A stretch of DNA of 64,000 nucleotides, taken from NCBI RefSeq assembly GCF_001007935.1, contig NZ_CP011451.1:3472001-3536000 (forward strand), in the 5' to 3' direction. This document shows, one piece after another, positions 1 through 9,907 of the stretch (positions within the stretch are counted from its first letter, which is position 1; the number at the start of each line of letters is the position of its first letter). Under the pieces are notes generated by a model, which was not told where the DNA came from, ran no database searches, and saw only the letters and a program-made list of their open reading frames with translations. The DNA comes from Nitrosomonas communis. GTDB taxonomy: Bacteria > Pseudomonadota > Gammaproteobacteria > Burkholderiales > Nitrosomonadaceae. The position numbers and the translations under genes were made by a program.

Positions 1-781
1 GCCGCGCCTGGGTAGCAATTATTTTAAGTTTTTCACCATTCTTGCCAATAACGATGGCTTTCTGATTGGATTTTTCCACTAGAATACAGGCAAAAATTCT
101 GCGCAGATTTCCTTCTACTGTAAATTGATCTATGCGCACCGTCGACGAGTAAGGTATCTCTTCCCCCATTAAACGAAATAATTTCTCACGTATCATCTCA
201 GCTGCAAGAAAGCGCTCACTGCGATCACTAATTTCATCTTCGCCAAACAAAGGCGGGCTTTCTGGCAAATAAGGCCGGACCATATCGATAAGTTCAGTCA
301 GTTGTATTCCTCTCGCCGCACTGACTGGAATGATGCCAGCAAAGTTAAATTCCTTAGCCATACTTTCTATGAATGGCAGTAATTGAGTTTTCTGAGCCAA
401 TTGATCTACTTTATTAATTACAAGGATAACTGGTCGGTCGGCGGGTAAGAGTTTTAATACCCCTTTATCACATTCATCAAATCGTATTGCTTCGATCACG
501 AAGAGAATGATATCAACTTCGCGTATGCTTTGAATGACCGTTCGGTTCATTATTTGATTAAGCTGGCTGCTATGGCGTGTCTGGAAACCGGGTGTATCTA
601 CAAAAATAAATTGAGATTGCTCATCGGTTAAAATACCATTGATCCGATGGCGCGTGGTCTGGGCCTTTTTAGAAGTAATACTGATTTTTTGTTGGATTAA
701 ATGGTTAAGTAAAGTTGATTTACCGACATTAGGACGTCCAACAATGGCAACATAACCAGTTCTGAAATGAGGGGAAGCCAT
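1..781 (-). CDS. era: GTPase Era, 3' end outside the window
   Basis: Era is a membrane-associated GTPase that binds the 3' end of 16S rRNA and helps 30S subunit maturation. About 260 codons are visible. They show the P-loop GRPNVGKS near residue 13, the switch region ending in DTPGF, the NKVD base-recognition motif, and the start of the KH RNA-binding domain ([10 protein letters not shown]) before the sequence runs off the window. The ATG at 781 gives the usual Era N-terminus. It follows rnc in the same direction, as in many proteobacteria, but about 200 bp separate the two genes. Identification is secure; the C-terminus cannot be checked. Confidence 0.95.
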   Translation of the reverse strand, partial: MASPHFRTGYVAIVGRPNVGKSTLLNHLIQQKISITSKKAQTTRHRINGILTDEQSQFIFVDTPGFQTRHSSQLNQIMNRTVIQSIREVDIILFVIEAIRFDECDKGVLKLLPADRPVILVINKVDQLAQKTQLLPFIESMAKEFNFAGIIPVSAARGIQLTELIDMVRPYLPESPPLFGEDEISDRSERFLAAEMIREKLFRLMGEEIPYSSTVRIDQFTVEGNLRRIFACILVEKSNQKAIVIGKNGEKLKIIATQAR

Positions 782-858
782 AAATGGGGATATTTCTATT
801 TTATTTAGCGTTATGTTGGTTTGGTAATAGCTTGAATTCGTAAATCACTTGGTCCCTA

Positions 859-885
859 AAACTACCCTTATAAAGTGGGTAGTTT
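859..885. repeat. 9-bp inverted repeat between rnc and era
   Basis: AAACTACCC and GGGTAGTTT form perfect 9-bp arms around a 9-nt loop in the roughly 200-bp gap between rnc and era. No T-run follows on the minus strand, so it does not look like a standard intrinsic terminator. It could be a processing or pausing hairpin in an rnc-era transcript or a protein-binding palindrome. The rest of the gap shows nothing recognisable. Confidence 0.45.
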
Positions 886-983
886 AAAGGCATGAGTACG
901 AATAAAATGGTTCAAAGCTGGGGAGGACTTAGAAAAAATAAAAGTTATATAGGCGCTCCTGGTAATGGAAGCATTGGCGACTA

Positions 984-1703
984 TTAATATTGAACGATTA
1001 ATTCATACGCCTGTTTTGCAGCTTCCTGCTCAGCCCGGCGGCGGCTTGTTCCTTCGCCAACAGCTCGAACATTAAACTTTGCAATGGCGCATTCCACTCT
1101 AAATTTCTGCCGATGTGCTTCTCCGCTTGTAGCGATGACAGTATATTCCGGCAAGGCTACCCTGCGACTCTGCAGATATTCCTGCAGCATCGTTTTGGGA
1201 TCTTTACCTAAAGTTTCCAGATCTAAATCTTGTAATAAAGGCTTGTAAAGATTGTTAACAAAATTTTCTACTTCAATGAACCCACCTTCCAGGTAAATGG
1301 CGCCTATCACTGCTTCCAGCGCGTTGGCAAGAATTGAGGGTCGGTAATGTCCTCCACTTTTTCGTTCTCCTTCACCCAGCCTGATTAAATCACCTAATCC
1401 AAGTGCCGATGCCAGCTCAAATAATGCCTGTTGGTTAACAAGATTAGCGCGGAGCCTGGATAAATTTCCTTCTGGTAAGAGCGGAAACTCTTTGAACAGT
1501 AAGGCTGACACTGCACAATTCAATGCGCTATCTCCAAGAAACTCAAGGCGCTCGTTATTCGGATAACCAAAGCTGCGATGGGTTAATGCTTCTTGCAACA
1601 ATTCCGGTTGCTTAAAAACATAGCCGATTTTGTGAAAGAAATTGCTCTGATCTTTTACCGGGAAATTTTGTGGACGATGCATATTTAAGCCATGTGAACT
1701 CAT
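984..1703 (-). CDS. rnc: Ribonuclease III
   Basis: Double-strand-specific endoribonuclease that processes rRNA precursors and structured mRNAs. The 239-residue product has the RNase III domain with signature NERLEFLGDSALN (about residues 50-62), a second acidic cluster around ALEAVIGAIYLEGG, and a C-terminal double-stranded RNA-binding domain from about residue 165 (DPKTMLQEYLQ to RRRAEQEAAKQA). The start overlaps the stop of the upstream DUF4845 gene by four bases (ATGA), which suggests translational coupling. An internal start (MHRPQNF) would remove only seven residues. The lepB-DUF4845-rnc-era order is standard for Betaproteobacteria. Confidence 0.96.
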   Translation of the reverse strand: MSSHGLNMHRPQNFPVKDQSNFFHKIGYVFKQPELLQEALTHRSFGYPNNERLEFLGDSALNCAVSALLFKEFPLLPEGNLSRLRANLVNQQALFELASALGLGDLIRLGEGERKSGGHYRPSILANALEAVIGAIYLEGGFIEVENFVNNLYKPLLQDLDLETLGKDPKTMLQEYLQSRRVALPEYTVIATSGEAHRQKFRVECAIAKFNVRAVGEGTSRRRAEQEAAKQAYELIVQY

Positions 1704-2071
1704 CGATTGCTAGCAGCAGTAAAATCAATAGATAACGAAATATTAGCAAATAAAGGGGTTTTAACGGAATAGCTTACACCCAAAACTGTTTGTCCCCCTA
1801 CTTTACTAATTTGAATATCGTGACTATTGACAGCGGTAATTTGATCGATAACGGCACGCTTACCGAATGATTGGCGTATTTCCCCAGGATGAGCATTCTG
1901 CAAACCTGGGTCACTGGCTATGGCAATCAACGCTCGCTTGATAGCAGCATATTCCATATAGGAGGGAAGTAATTTCATTCCTAGAAGCGCAAATATCACG
2001 ACTACAGCTGACCAGATTAGCATTCCAGAAAGACTGATACCTTGTTGTTGCTTTCTCATTACATGGCGCAT
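1700..2071 (-). CDS. DUF4845 family small membrane protein
   Basis: A 123-residue protein of the uncharacterised DUF4845 family, recurrently found between lepB and rnc. It has a short basic N-terminus (MRKQQQG) followed by one hydrophobic segment (about residues 13-32, SGMLIWSAVVVIFALLGMKL) and a soluble remainder, giving a pilin-like outline without an obvious prepilin cleavage site. No catalytic motif is visible. A start four codons later (MRKQQQG) is possible, but an AGGA lies just before the chosen ATG. Function unknown; its constant position between signal peptidase and RNase III suggests a structural or envelope role but proves nothing. Confidence 0.8.
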   Translation of the reverse strand: MRHVMRKQQQGISLSGMLIWSAVVVIFALLGMKLLPSYMEYAAIKRALIAIASDPGLQNAHPGEIRQSFGKRAVIDQITAVNSHDIQISKVGGQTVLGVSYSVKTPLFANISLSIDFTAASNR

Positions 2072-2102
2072 CTTCCTTACTCCAAGTCCGCTCCCGCATT
2101 CA

Positions 2103-2906
2103 TTAGTTTATTGACAAGCCAATTCGACTTAAATCACTAAAATTCCACCAAACCATAAAAGCTTTCCCCACAATATTTTTCTCTGGAACAAAACCCCAAT
2201 AACGGCTATCGCTACTGCCATCACGATTATCCCCTAACGTAAAATAATTTCCCTCTGGCACTTTACAAGTAAATCCTTTCATATCAAATGCGCAATTCTC
2301 TCTGAAGGGAAAATAATGTACGCTGGATAACAGCATATGGGGCATCTCTTGATTGATAAGTATGCTATAACTTTTATCGTCTATAAGTTCCTTAAAACGC
2401 TGGGTGTATACATAAGCCAAACCTGATTCAATATATTTGTAATCTCCATTCAACTCTCTTTCTACTGGCACACCATTAATGCTGAGTTTTTTATTACGAT
2501 ACGTAACCGTATCTCCAGGTAAACCAATTACTCGTTTAATATAATCTATCGATGGATCTTCCGGATAACGGAATACCATCACCTCTCCGCGCTTGGGTTG
2601 ATTCATTTCAATGATCTTGTGATTGATTACGGGCAATCTGATCCCGTAGGTAAACTTGTTTACCAGGATAAAATCTCCCACTAGTAAAGTAGGAATCATC
2701 GAACCCGAAGGTATTTTGAAAGGCTCCACCAGAAAAGAGCGGAGACAAAAAACAATCAGGATGATGGGAAAAAAACTTTTAGGATATTCCACCCACCAAG
2801 GCTCTGTGGCACCCGCTGCGCGTTTGTGTTTCAAAAAGAGGGAATCGAGCAACCAGATACAGCCAGTCACAACTAGTAAAATTAATAATACTAAAGGAAA
2901 ATTCAT
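2103..2906 (-). CDS. lepB: Signal peptidase I
   Basis: Membrane serine protease that removes signal peptides from exported proteins. The N-terminus carries hydrophobic segments (FPLVLLILLVVTGCIWLL and SFFPIILIVFCLRSFLVEPF). The catalytic serine lies in PSGSMIPTL, the lysine general base in YIKRVIGLPGD, and the family's C-terminal signature is GDNRDGSSDSRYWGFVP. I place the start at an internal ATG because GAGGGGA sits 7 nt upstream of it; the alternative ATG 15 nt upstream overlaps that ribosome-binding site. Length (267 residues) is normal. It lies downstream of lepA in the same direction, the classic lepA-lepB pairing. Confidence 0.95.
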   Translation of the reverse strand: MNFPLVLLILLVVTGCIWLLDSLFLKHKRAAGATEPWWVEYPKSFFPIILIVFCLRSFLVEPFKIPSGSMIPTLLVGDFILVNKFTYGIRLPVINHKIIEMNQPKRGEVMVFRYPEDPSIDYIKRVIGLPGDTVTYRNKKLSINGVPVERELNGDYKYIESGLAYVYTQRFKELIDDKSYSILINQEMPHMLLSSVHYFPFRENCAFDMKGFTCKVPEGNYFTLGDNRDGSSDSRYWGFVPEKNIVGKAFMVWWNFSDLSRIGLSIN

Positions 2907-3001
2907 TTCATTTCCCCTCATGAGCTAGCAAGCATATAACATAATGGGGAGGGCAAATTTTCATGTTTATCACTCAATTAATTTGATTTTTCAGCAGTTA
3001 A

Positions 3002-4792
3002 TTATTTACCAACCTGCAGAATGGCCAAAAATGCCGCCTGGGGAATCTCTACATTACCGACGCGTTTCATACGTTTTTTTCCTGCCTTCTGCTTCTCAAG
3101 CAGTTTACGTTTGCGCGTGATATCTCCACCATAACATTTGGCCAAAACATTCTTACGCAACGCTTTAACATTTTCTCTTGCCACGACATGGGCCCCAATA
3201 GCTGCCTGCACCGCGATATCAAACATTTGTCGGGGAATAAGCTCACGCATTTTTTGTGCTAATTCACGACCTCTTTGTTGGCTGCTAGCACGATGCACGA
3301 TTAATGACAATGCATCCACTTTTTCACTATTGATCAATATATCGAGTTTCACCAAATCGGCGGCGCGAAATTCTTTGAATTCATAATCCAGCGAAGCATA
3401 ACCTCGACTAACCGATTTGAGTCTATCAAAAAAATCCATGACAACTTCATTTAGCGGCATTTCATAAACAAGCATTACTTGCCTGCCCATATATTGCATA
3501 TTTCTCTGAACCCCACGCTTACCGGTGCATAACGACATAACAGTACCCACATATTCTTCTGGCACTAATATCGTTGTGGTAATGATCGGTTCTCGAATCT
3601 CTTCAATTTTAGAGAGGTCGGGCATTTTGGATGGATTCTCAATTTCAATCACTGTCCCATCACGCAACGCAACCTGATAAATAACGGTTGGCGCAGTGGT
3701 GATAAGATCCATATCATATTCCCGCTCCAGCCTCTCCTGAACAATATCTAAATGGAGTAAACCTAGAAAGCCACAACGGAAACCAAAGCCAAGCGCTTGA
3801 GACGTCTCGGGTTCAAACTGTAGCGATGAATCATTCAATTGCAGTTTTTCTAATGCAGCGCGTAAGGCATCATATTGATTGGATTCGACCGGATAAAGCC
3901 CGGCAAATACTTGTGGCTTGATTTCTTTAAATCCAACCAAAGGTTCAGCGGCAGGATTATCAGCCAAGGTGACGGTATCACCTACCTTGGCTGATTTCAA
4001 TTCCTTAATACCAGAGATAACGAAACCCACTTCACCCGCACTCAGCGAATCACGATTTTCTGCTTTAGGTAAAAATATCCCCACTTGTTCACATAGGTAA
4101 GCCGCGTGGCTAGCCATGAGCATGATTTTGTTGCCGGCTTTCAATACGCCATCGACCACCCGTACCAATATGACAACACCTACATAATTATCAAACCACG
4201 AGTCAATAATGAGTGCTTTCAATGGTGCATTTGGGTCTCCCTTAGGGGCGGGGATACGCTTAACCACTACTTCCAGCATATCCTGTATGCCTTGACCTGT
4301 CTTAGCACTCACGCGCAAAGCATCTGTTGCCTCTATCCCGATGATATCTTCTATTTCTGCAATCACTCGGTCTGGGTCAGCTGCAGGCAAATCAATCTTG
4401 TTCAAAACCGGTATCACCTCGACGCCCTGCTCGATTGCGGTATAGCAATTCGCTACCGTTTGAGCTTCTACTCCCTGGGAAGCATCTACGACCAATAAAG
4501 CTCCTTCACAGGCAGCTAAGGAGCGGGACACTTCATAAGAGAAATCGACATGACCCGGTGTATCAATCAAATTCAGCAGAAAAGTCTGACCATTACGTGC
4601 CTGGTATTTTAAAGCAACTGTCTGCGCTTTAATGGTAATGCCGCGTTCACGCTCTAACTCCATAGAGTCGAGCACTTGCTCTTCCATCTCTCGATCAGAT
4701 AAACCACCACAAAACTGTATGATGCGATCAGCTAATGTAGATTTACCGTGATCGATATGCGCGATAATAGAAAAATTGCGAATGTGTTGCAT
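3002..4792 (-). CDS. lepA: Elongation factor 4 (LepA) GTPase
   Basis: Ribosome-associated translational GTPase of the EF-G superfamily, thought to act in back-translocation or initiation. All motifs of the G domain are present: AHIDHGKST (P-loop), [11 protein letters not shown] (switch I), DTPGHVDF (G3) and NKIDLP (G4). The elongation-factor domains II, III and V follow, with the lysine/arginine-rich C-terminus typical of LepA ([20 protein letters not shown]). At 596 residues it is full length, and the start [16 protein letters not shown] matches the family. It precedes lepB in the same direction with an 80-bp gap. Confidence 0.98.
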   Translation of the reverse strand: MQHIRNFSIIAHIDHGKSTLADRIIQFCGGLSDREMEEQVLDSMELERERGITIKAQTVALKYQARNGQTFLLNLIDTPGHVDFSYEVSRSLAACEGALLVVDASQGVEAQTVANCYTAIEQGVEVIPVLNKIDLPAADPDRVIAEIEDIIGIEATDALRVSAKTGQGIQDMLEVVVKRIPAPKGDPNAPLKALIIDSWFDNYVGVVILVRVVDGVLKAGNKIMLMASHAAYLCEQVGIFLPKAENRDSLSAGEVGFVISGIKELKSAKVGDTVTLADNPAAEPLVGFKEIKPQVFAGLYPVESNQYDALRAALEKLQLNDSSLQFEPETSQALGFGFRCGFLGLLHLDIVQERLEREYDMDLITTAPTVIYQVALRDGTVIEIENPSKMPDLSKIEEIREPIITTTILVPEEYVGTVMSLCTGKRGVQRNMQYMGRQVMLVYEMPLNEVVMDFFDRLKSVSRGYASLDYEFKEFRAADLVKLDILINSEKVDALSLIVHRASSQQRGRELAQKMRELIPRQMFDIAVQAAIGAHVVARENVKALRKNVLAKCYGGDITRKRKLLEKQKAGKKRMKRVGNVEIPQAAFLAILQVGK

Positions 4793-4894
4793 TCGATTGG
4801 GATTTTAAATGTCAGTCGGGAATGTTTGCTGGTGCTCAATGCAGATGTAATTTACTTGTAAATAAAATAGTCGCTATTACTAACCGACAGCATT

Positions 4895-5152
4895 CTATCG
4901 AATTTTAGCAAAATAAGCATCTAATGCAGCTTCATCAAGGTAATAATGGCAGATTTCGTCTTGTTTATCATTTGCTGACACCAATACTGGAATTCGCTCA
5001 TTATACTGATTTACCAGCTGAGGATCGCTATCGATATCAATCACTTCAAATTGAAACTCGATTTGCTTCTGTAATTTTTGTAATGCTGCAATCATTTCCT
5101 GACAAAGATGACAATCCCTCCGACCATACACAATCAGCTTTTTTCTATCCAT
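4895..5152 (-). CDS. Glutaredoxin-like (DUF836) protein
   Basis: An 85-residue single-domain thioredoxin-fold protein with an N-terminal redox motif CHLC (about residues 14-17) after beta strand LIVYGRRD, and the cis-proline strand RIPVL expected of glutaredoxins. It belongs to the small glutaredoxin-like DUF836 group rather than the classical CPYC type. It sits between the HtrA protease and lepA on the same strand, a position seen in other Betaproteobacteria. A role in thiol-disulfide exchange is inferred from the motif only; substrate and electron donor are unknown. Confidence 0.82.
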   Translation of the reverse strand: MDRKKLIVYGRRDCHLCQEMIAALQKLQKQIEFQFEVIDIDSDPQLVNQYNERIPVLVSANDKQDEICHYYLDEAALDAYFAKIR

Positions 5153-5174
5153 AAAATTAACGGTATATACGCTT

Positions 5175-6569
5175 TTAATTATCGAGTTTCATCGTAATGA
5201 AAGTAGTCATATCGCCTCTTTTTATCAATAGCGCAATATTTCGCCCTTTCTCAACCTTGCTAAGCAACTGATTAAACTGTTTGACGGTTGTGACATCCTG
5301 GCTATTAAAACCGAGAATAATGTCACCCTGGCGTATACCAGCACGATTTGCAATGCCACCTTGTACTTCCTCAACCAGCAAACCATTCTCGATACCCAAT
5401 TGTTTCTTTTGTTTATCAGAGAGCTCACTCAGAGCCAACCCGAGTGGATTCGAAGTATCAGGGGCCTTACTTTGCTTGCGGCTGCGATCACCTTCATCTG
5501 AAGGCATTTCCCCTACCAAAACAGTTAAATTCTTAGTGGCACCGTCCCGCCAGACTTGCACAGGTACTTTAGATTTAGGTTTAGTGTTTCCGACAAGACG
5601 CGGCAGATCACTGGAAACAGCAATATCTTTGCCGTCAAATTTCAAAATAACATCTTTCACTTCGATACCTGCTTTGTCTGCTGGACCATCTTTTTCTACA
5701 GAAACAACCAGTGCTCCGCGTGCTTGAGATAAGCCAAAGGATTCAGCCAGCTCTTCAGTCATCTCCTGAATCATAATGCCTATTTTCCCGCGTGAGACTT
5801 TCCCATGTTCCTTAAGTTGAGTGGCTATCTCTGTTGCCACGTTGATCGGAATAGCGAAAGACAACCCCATAAAACCACCTGTTCGGCTATAAATCTGCGA
5901 GTTGATACCGACTACCTCGCCCGTCATATTAAAAAGGGGACCACCAGAATTACCGGGATTAATCGCCACATCGGTCTGGATAAAGGGAACATAGCTTTCC
6001 TGCGCAAGCGAGCGGCCTTTCGCGCTGACTATCCCTGCAGTTACACTATTTTCGAAACCAAAAGGAGAGCCAATGGCAATGACCCACTCCCCTACCTTGA
6101 GCTTTTCCGGATCACCCTGAGTTACCACAGGCAAGTCTTTCGCATCAATCTTGATAAGCGCGACGTCAGTTTTACGGTCCGTACCAATAACCTGTGCATT
6201 AAATTCTCTTTTATCGGTTAGTCTGACATTAATCTGATTGGCAGCTTCGACGACATGCGCATTTGTTAGAATATATCCATCCTTACTTATAATGAAACCA
6301 GACCCTAACGATTTGGATTCATACTTCTTAGGACCTGAGAATGGGTGCATATACCTGCGAAAAAATTCGTAGAAAGGGGAATCTTCTGGAATATTAGGAA
6401 TTTCAGGAAAAATCTGATTTCCTGTAATCTGTTGTGTTTGTACTGTACTAATATTTACCACTGCTTCTCCATATTGCTCAACCAGACCTGTGAAATCAGG
6501 CAGCTCCTTTGAATGCACAAAACCGATGGAACAAAATATCAGGAAGCACAGTAGAACAATTTTTGGCAT
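5175..6569 (-). CDS. degQ: DegP/DegQ/MucD-type periplasmic serine endoprotease
   Basis: HtrA-family protease of the periplasm, for quality control of envelope proteins under sigma-E stress. The catalytic triad is visible as His in TNAHVV, Asp in TDVALIKID and Ser in NPGNSGGPL. Two PDZ domains follow (about residues 255-345 and 375-464; second starts near LGIENGLLVEEV). I choose the ATG giving MPKIVLLCFLIFCSIGFVHS, a good signal peptide; a longer reading starts at a TTG and would put extra sequence before the signal. It lies in the rpoE-rseA cluster like mucD of Pseudomonas. Substrates are inferred from the family. Confidence 0.93.
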   Translation of the reverse strand: MPKIVLLCFLIFCSIGFVHSKELPDFTGLVEQYGEAVVNISTVQTQQITGNQIFPEIPNIPEDSPFYEFFRRYMHPFSGPKKYESKSLGSGFIISKDGYILTNAHVVEAANQINVRLTDKREFNAQVIGTDRKTDVALIKIDAKDLPVVTQGDPEKLKVGEWVIAIGSPFGFENSVTAGIVSAKGRSLAQESYVPFIQTDVAINPGNSGGPLFNMTGEVVGINSQIYSRTGGFMGLSFAIPINVATEIATQLKEHGKVSRGKIGIMIQEMTEELAESFGLSQARGALVVSVEKDGPADKAGIEVKDVILKFDGKDIAVSSDLPRLVGNTKPKSKVPVQVWRDGATKNLTVLVGEMPSDEGDRSRKQSKAPDTSNPLGLALSELSDKQKKQLGIENGLLVEEVQGGIANRAGIRQGDIILGFNSQDVTTVKQFNQLLSKVEKGRNIALLIKRGDMTTFITMKLDN

Positions 6570-6661
6570 ATTTTTTCTTGATAAAAAAAATGGGTAAAAT
6601 ACTGAAAACATAATAATCAAATAGAGGAGCAATTAAATCTTACCAATAACAAACGATAACA

Positions 6662-6709
6662 GCTATTTGTTTGGTCGAAATCAACGAAACCTTCGATCAA
6701 ACAAATAGC
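6662..6709 (-). other. 18-bp stem hairpin between rseA and degQ
   Basis: GCTATTTGTTTGGTCGAA and TTCGATCAAACAAATAGC form an 18-bp stem with a single T-G/C-A difference and a 12-nt loop. It sits in the 187-bp gap where other Proteobacteria usually carry rseB/mucB. There is no T-run after it on the minus strand. It may attenuate or stabilise the rpoE-rseA-degQ transcript, or be a partial terminator. The structure is seen directly; the function is inference. Confidence 0.6.
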
Positions 6710-6756
6710 CTGCGGACTATCCATAAAATTTCAATCCTGAAAGCTTACCCCACACC

Positions 6757-7299
6757 TTATCTGGATTTCTCTTCCCTGCTTTCAACCTGATGTACACCCG
6801 TTATGGGTGCTTGCATCTTCGTATGCGGTGAAAGTTCTCTATGGATCAATGAATAATCACCTGGATGGTGAAGCGTAAATGGAAGCGAAAAGGCTGGGGA
6901 AGGCTGGAAAGCTACCGGATGATCAACTTGAACAACTGCCTTATTATTCACTTTCTCGGTAACAAGCACTTCTTGCTGAACATCTGCTATTTGCATCACT
7001 AACCAGCCACTTACTAAGGCAGCACAGGATGCAGCAGCTGAAAGTGTAACAAATTTCCGCTTGTGTGCTTGTGATACACGCGGCATAAACAAGGTTGGTT
7101 CGATTATTAAGCGTTCACTTACTCGACTCGCCACATTGATGTGGAATGATACTGCTGGCTGTCGCAGTGCTTCACCGATCATATGATAGGTTTCCCAATC
7201 ATTCAATAAATCATGCTTTTTCTTTAACTCTGTAATCACTTCATCAGCATCCACCGGCTCCAATTCACCGTCCATCAGCTCTGACATTTTATTTTTCAT
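6757..7299 (-). CDS. rseA: Anti-sigma-E factor RseA
   Basis: Inner-membrane anti-sigma factor that sequesters the sigma factor encoded 15 nt upstream. The N-terminal RseA domain is recognisable (MSELMDGELEPVDADEVITEL, then a WETYHMIGEALR helix). One transmembrane helix follows at about residues 85-107 (LSAAASCAALVSGWLVMQIA), and a periplasmic tail of about 70 residues would be the target of regulated proteolysis. The ATG is preceded by a good ribosome-binding site (GAAGGGGTGG). Length (180 residues) fits the family. No rseB/mucB gene follows, so the usual periplasmic protector of RseA is not encoded here. Confidence 0.92.
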   Translation of the reverse strand: MKNKMSELMDGELEPVDADEVITELKKKHDLLNDWETYHMIGEALRQPAVSFHINVASRVSERLIIEPTLFMPRVSQAHKRKFVTLSAAASCAALVSGWLVMQIADVQQEVLVTEKVNNKAVVQVDHPVAFQPSPAFSLPFTLHHPGDYSLIHRELSPHTKMQAPITGVHQVESREEKSR

Positions 7300-7314
7300 A
7301 AAACCACCCCTTCA

Positions 7315-7917
7315 TTACCACCTCTTGTCTTTACTTGTTCCTAATAAAGGCCGCAGTTTTTCAGCTATGGCCTCACGTGCACGAAATATACGAGAGCGAA
7401 CTGTTCCAATGGGGCAGTTCATAATACTCGCAATCTCTTCATAACTTAAACCTTCAATTTCCCTCAGAACAATTGCCGTCCTTAATTCCTCAGGTAATGC
7501 GTCTAATGATTGATTAACCGTTTGAGCAATTTGTTTGGTCATCAGTTCACTTTCTGGTGTACTGACTTCTCGTAATCTACCTGCTTCTTCAAAATTCTCT
7601 GCTTCTTCATTATCAAATTCGCTAACAGTCGTGGGCACTTTTCTTCCTTGGGATACAAGAAAGTTTTTGGCTGTATTGATACCAATACGATATAGCCAGG
7701 TATAAAAAGCGCTTTCACCACGAAATGATGGTAAAGCACGATATGCCTTAATAAAAGTTTCCTGGGCGACATCTTCAACCTCAGCAGCATCACGAATAAA
7801 CTGTGATAACAAACGTGCCAGCTTTCTCTGATATTTGATCACCAGTAAATCAAAAGCATGCTTATCGCCATGTTGGACGCGCTCAACCAATTGTTGATCG
7901 ATTTCACGATCACCCAT
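7315..7917 (-). CDS. rpoE: RNA polymerase sigma factor RpoE (ECF group)
   Basis: Extracytoplasmic-function sigma factor of the RpoE/AlgU type, directing the envelope stress response. Region 2 is seen in FIKAYRALPSFRGESAFYTW (core and -10 binding) and region 4 in LSYEEIASIMNCPIGTVRSR (helix-turn-helix for the -35). The ATG giving MGDREIDQQLVERVQHGD matches RpoE homologues (200 residues); an upstream in-frame ATG would add 20 atypical residues. The gene is followed by rseA with a 15-nt gap, so both are almost certainly co-transcribed. Autoregulation is expected from the family, but I could not identify a convincing sigma-E promoter upstream. Confidence 0.96.
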   Translation of the reverse strand: MGDREIDQQLVERVQHGDKHAFDLLVIKYQRKLARLLSQFIRDAAEVEDVAQETFIKAYRALPSFRGESAFYTWLYRIGINTAKNFLVSQGRKVPTTVSEFDNEEAENFEEAGRLREVSTPESELMTKQIAQTVNQSLDALPEELRTAIVLREIEGLSYEEIASIMNCPIGTVRSRIFRAREAIAEKLRPLLGTSKDKRW

Positions 7918-8146
7918 GCTGTTTTTTTCCCCGAAATTAAAAATAGATAACAATTGAACCCTCAATAAAGTATACATTGTTCGGGGATCTGCCGTGAACT
8001 ATCCGAAGCCGGAATAAAGACAATAAAGCAGCTTGATTAGTTCACTGCTTTTATTAATAAGCATTGCAACGAAGTCAACGAAACTTTAGTTATTGAGTTA
8101 TGATTAAATAAAATAGCTTCAGTTTACAAATAAATTAAAATAACCC

Positions 8147-9775
8147 ATGCAACAATATCATTTTGATACGCTGATCATCGGCAGTGGCCTGGCCGGGCTT
8201 ACACTCGCGCTCAATTTAGCACAAAATCAGAAGGTAGCCATTGTCACTAAACGATCATTACAGGATAGCTCCAGTACTTGGGCACAAGGCGGGATTGCTG
8301 CTGTACTTTCAATGGAGGATTCTGCTGATGCTCACATTCGCGATACATTAGTGGCTGGTGCCGGCTTATGTGATGAGGCAATTACCCGCTGTGTCGTTGA
8401 AAACGGACCACCAGCTATCAAATGGCTCATTTCTCAAGGGGTCAACTTTACACGTGATAGCAATAATGAAACCGGCTATCACCTCACCCGAGAAGGTGGG
8501 CATAGTGTACGGCGAGTTATTCACATCAATGATGCCACCGGTAAAGCAGTACAATCTACACTCAGCACAAAAATTCGCACCCACCCGAACATTGCCATAC
8601 TCGAGCACCATATTGCAGTTGACCTGATCACAAGTTCTAAATTGACTCATCATCCTGATAATCAGAATGACCGCTGTTATGGTGCTTATGTATTAGATAT
8701 CAAAGCAGATACAATTCACACCATTTCTGCCCACAACACGGTATTAGCAACAGGGGGAGCAGGAAAAGTCTATCTCTATACAACCAATCCCGATACCGCC
8801 ACAGGTGACGGCATCGCTATGGGATGGCGTGCAGGCTGCAGGATAGCCAATATGGAATTCATCCAATTTCACCCTACCTGCCTTTATCATCCCCATGCTA
8901 AATCTTTCCTGATTAGTGAAGCCGTTAGAGGTGAAGGCGGACTATTAAAACTTCCTAATGGGGAACGCTTTATGCCGTGGCATGATAAACGTGCGGAACT
9001 GGCACCACGCGATATTGTGGCACGTGCTATTGATTTTGAAATGAAAAAAAGAGGTCTTGATTGCGTCTATCTGGATATTTCTCATAAATCATCCGATTTT
9101 CTCAAGCAGCACTTTCCTACTATTTATACTCGATGCCACGAATTAGGAATTGATATTACACGCCAACCCATTCCAGTCGTTCCCGCTGCACATTACACAT
9201 GTGGCGGTATCGTTGTTGACCGGAAAGGCAAAACTGATCTAGGCAACTTATATGCCATAGGCGAGACTGCTCATACTGGATTACATGGTGCTAACCGGTT
9301 AGCCAGTAATTCTTTATTAGAGTGTTTAGTATTCGGCCAGGCTGCAGCCGAGGATATTCTCAGTCTATCACCTGTCCCTCCCATCTCACTTCCCAAATGG
9401 GATGAAAGTCGCGTGACAGATGCAGATGAGGAAATCGTCATTTCACATAACTGGGACGAGCTACGCCGCTTCATGTGGAGTTACGTGGGAATTGTACGAA
9501 CCAATAAACGCCTGCAACGTGCTCAACACCGCATAAACCTGCTACGGGAAGAAATCAATGAGTACTATACTAATTTTCGCGTGACAGGCGATTTGTTAGA
9601 ATTACGTAACTTAGTTACAACGGCTGATTTGATTGTGCAAAGTGCCATGCTTCGCCATGAGAGCCGTGGCTTGCACTACAGCCTTGATTATCCAAATCTA
9701 TTACCGCAAGCCCAGAATACAATCTTAAGACGAAAAGAATTTGAATTGGCTTCAGAAAATTCGGTACCCATATAG
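8147..9775 (+). CDS. nadB: L-aspartate oxidase
   Basis: FAD enzyme that oxidises L-aspartate to iminoaspartate, the first step of de novo NAD synthesis (NadA then makes quinolinate). The N-terminus has the dinucleotide-binding motif LIIGSGLAGLTLALNLA. The active-site regions of the succinate dehydrogenase/NadB flavoprotein family are present, including SSTWAQGGIAA, THLTREGGHS-like HLTREGGHSVRRV and HGANRLASNSLLE. At 542 residues it is full length. It is divergent from rpoE with a gap of about 230 bp, as is common for nadB and rpoE in proteobacteria. Cytoplasmic; no partner nadA or nadC is in this window. Confidence 0.97.
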   Translation: MQQYHFDTLIIGSGLAGLTLALNLAQNQKVAIVTKRSLQDSSSTWAQGGIAAVLSMEDSADAHIRDTLVAGAGLCDEAITRCVVENGPPAIKWLISQGVNFTRDSNNETGYHLTREGGHSVRRVIHINDATGKAVQSTLSTKIRTHPNIAILEHHIAVDLITSSKLTHHPDNQNDRCYGAYVLDIKADTIHTISAHNTVLATGGAGKVYLYTTNPDTATGDGIAMGWRAGCRIANMEFIQFHPTCLYHPHAKSFLISEAVRGEGGLLKLPNGERFMPWHDKRAELAPRDIVARAIDFEMKKRGLDCVYLDISHKSSDFLKQHFPTIYTRCHELGIDITRQPIPVVPAAHYTCGGIVVDRKGKTDLGNLYAIGETAHTGLHGANRLASNSLLECLVFGQAAAEDILSLSPVPPISLPKWDESRVTDADEEIVISHNWDELRRFMWSYVGIVRTNKRLQRAQHRINLLREEINEYYTNFRVTGDLLELRNLVTTADLIVQSAMLRHESRGLHYSLDYPNLLPQAQNTILRRKEFELASENSVPI

Positions 9776-9787
9776 TCAATAAGCACA

Positions 9788-9830
9788 ACAAATCTAGGAT
9801 TTGTCGTTTACTTCTGATACTTTTATCAGA
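9788..9830 (+). terminator. Two short hairpins downstream of nadB
   Basis: ACAAATC-TAG-GATTTGT and TCTGATA-CTTT-TATCAGA are two perfect 7-bp stems placed just after the nadB stop codon. Neither is GC-rich and no strong T-run follows, so this is at best a weak or Rho-assisted terminator region. Confidence 0.35.
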
Positions 9831-9907
9831 AAGATTCCCTTGCCGGTATAATGAGCTGTAGTTTAAGGCTCATATCTTCATTATTAGATAAGAAACACAG
9901 ACAGACT

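Noticed and set aside
7918..8146. Sigma-E promoter (GAACTT/TCTGA) for rpoE autoregulation
   Set aside because: The best candidate, GAACTA with TCTTTA 17 bp downstream on the minus strand, departs too much from consensus at the -10.
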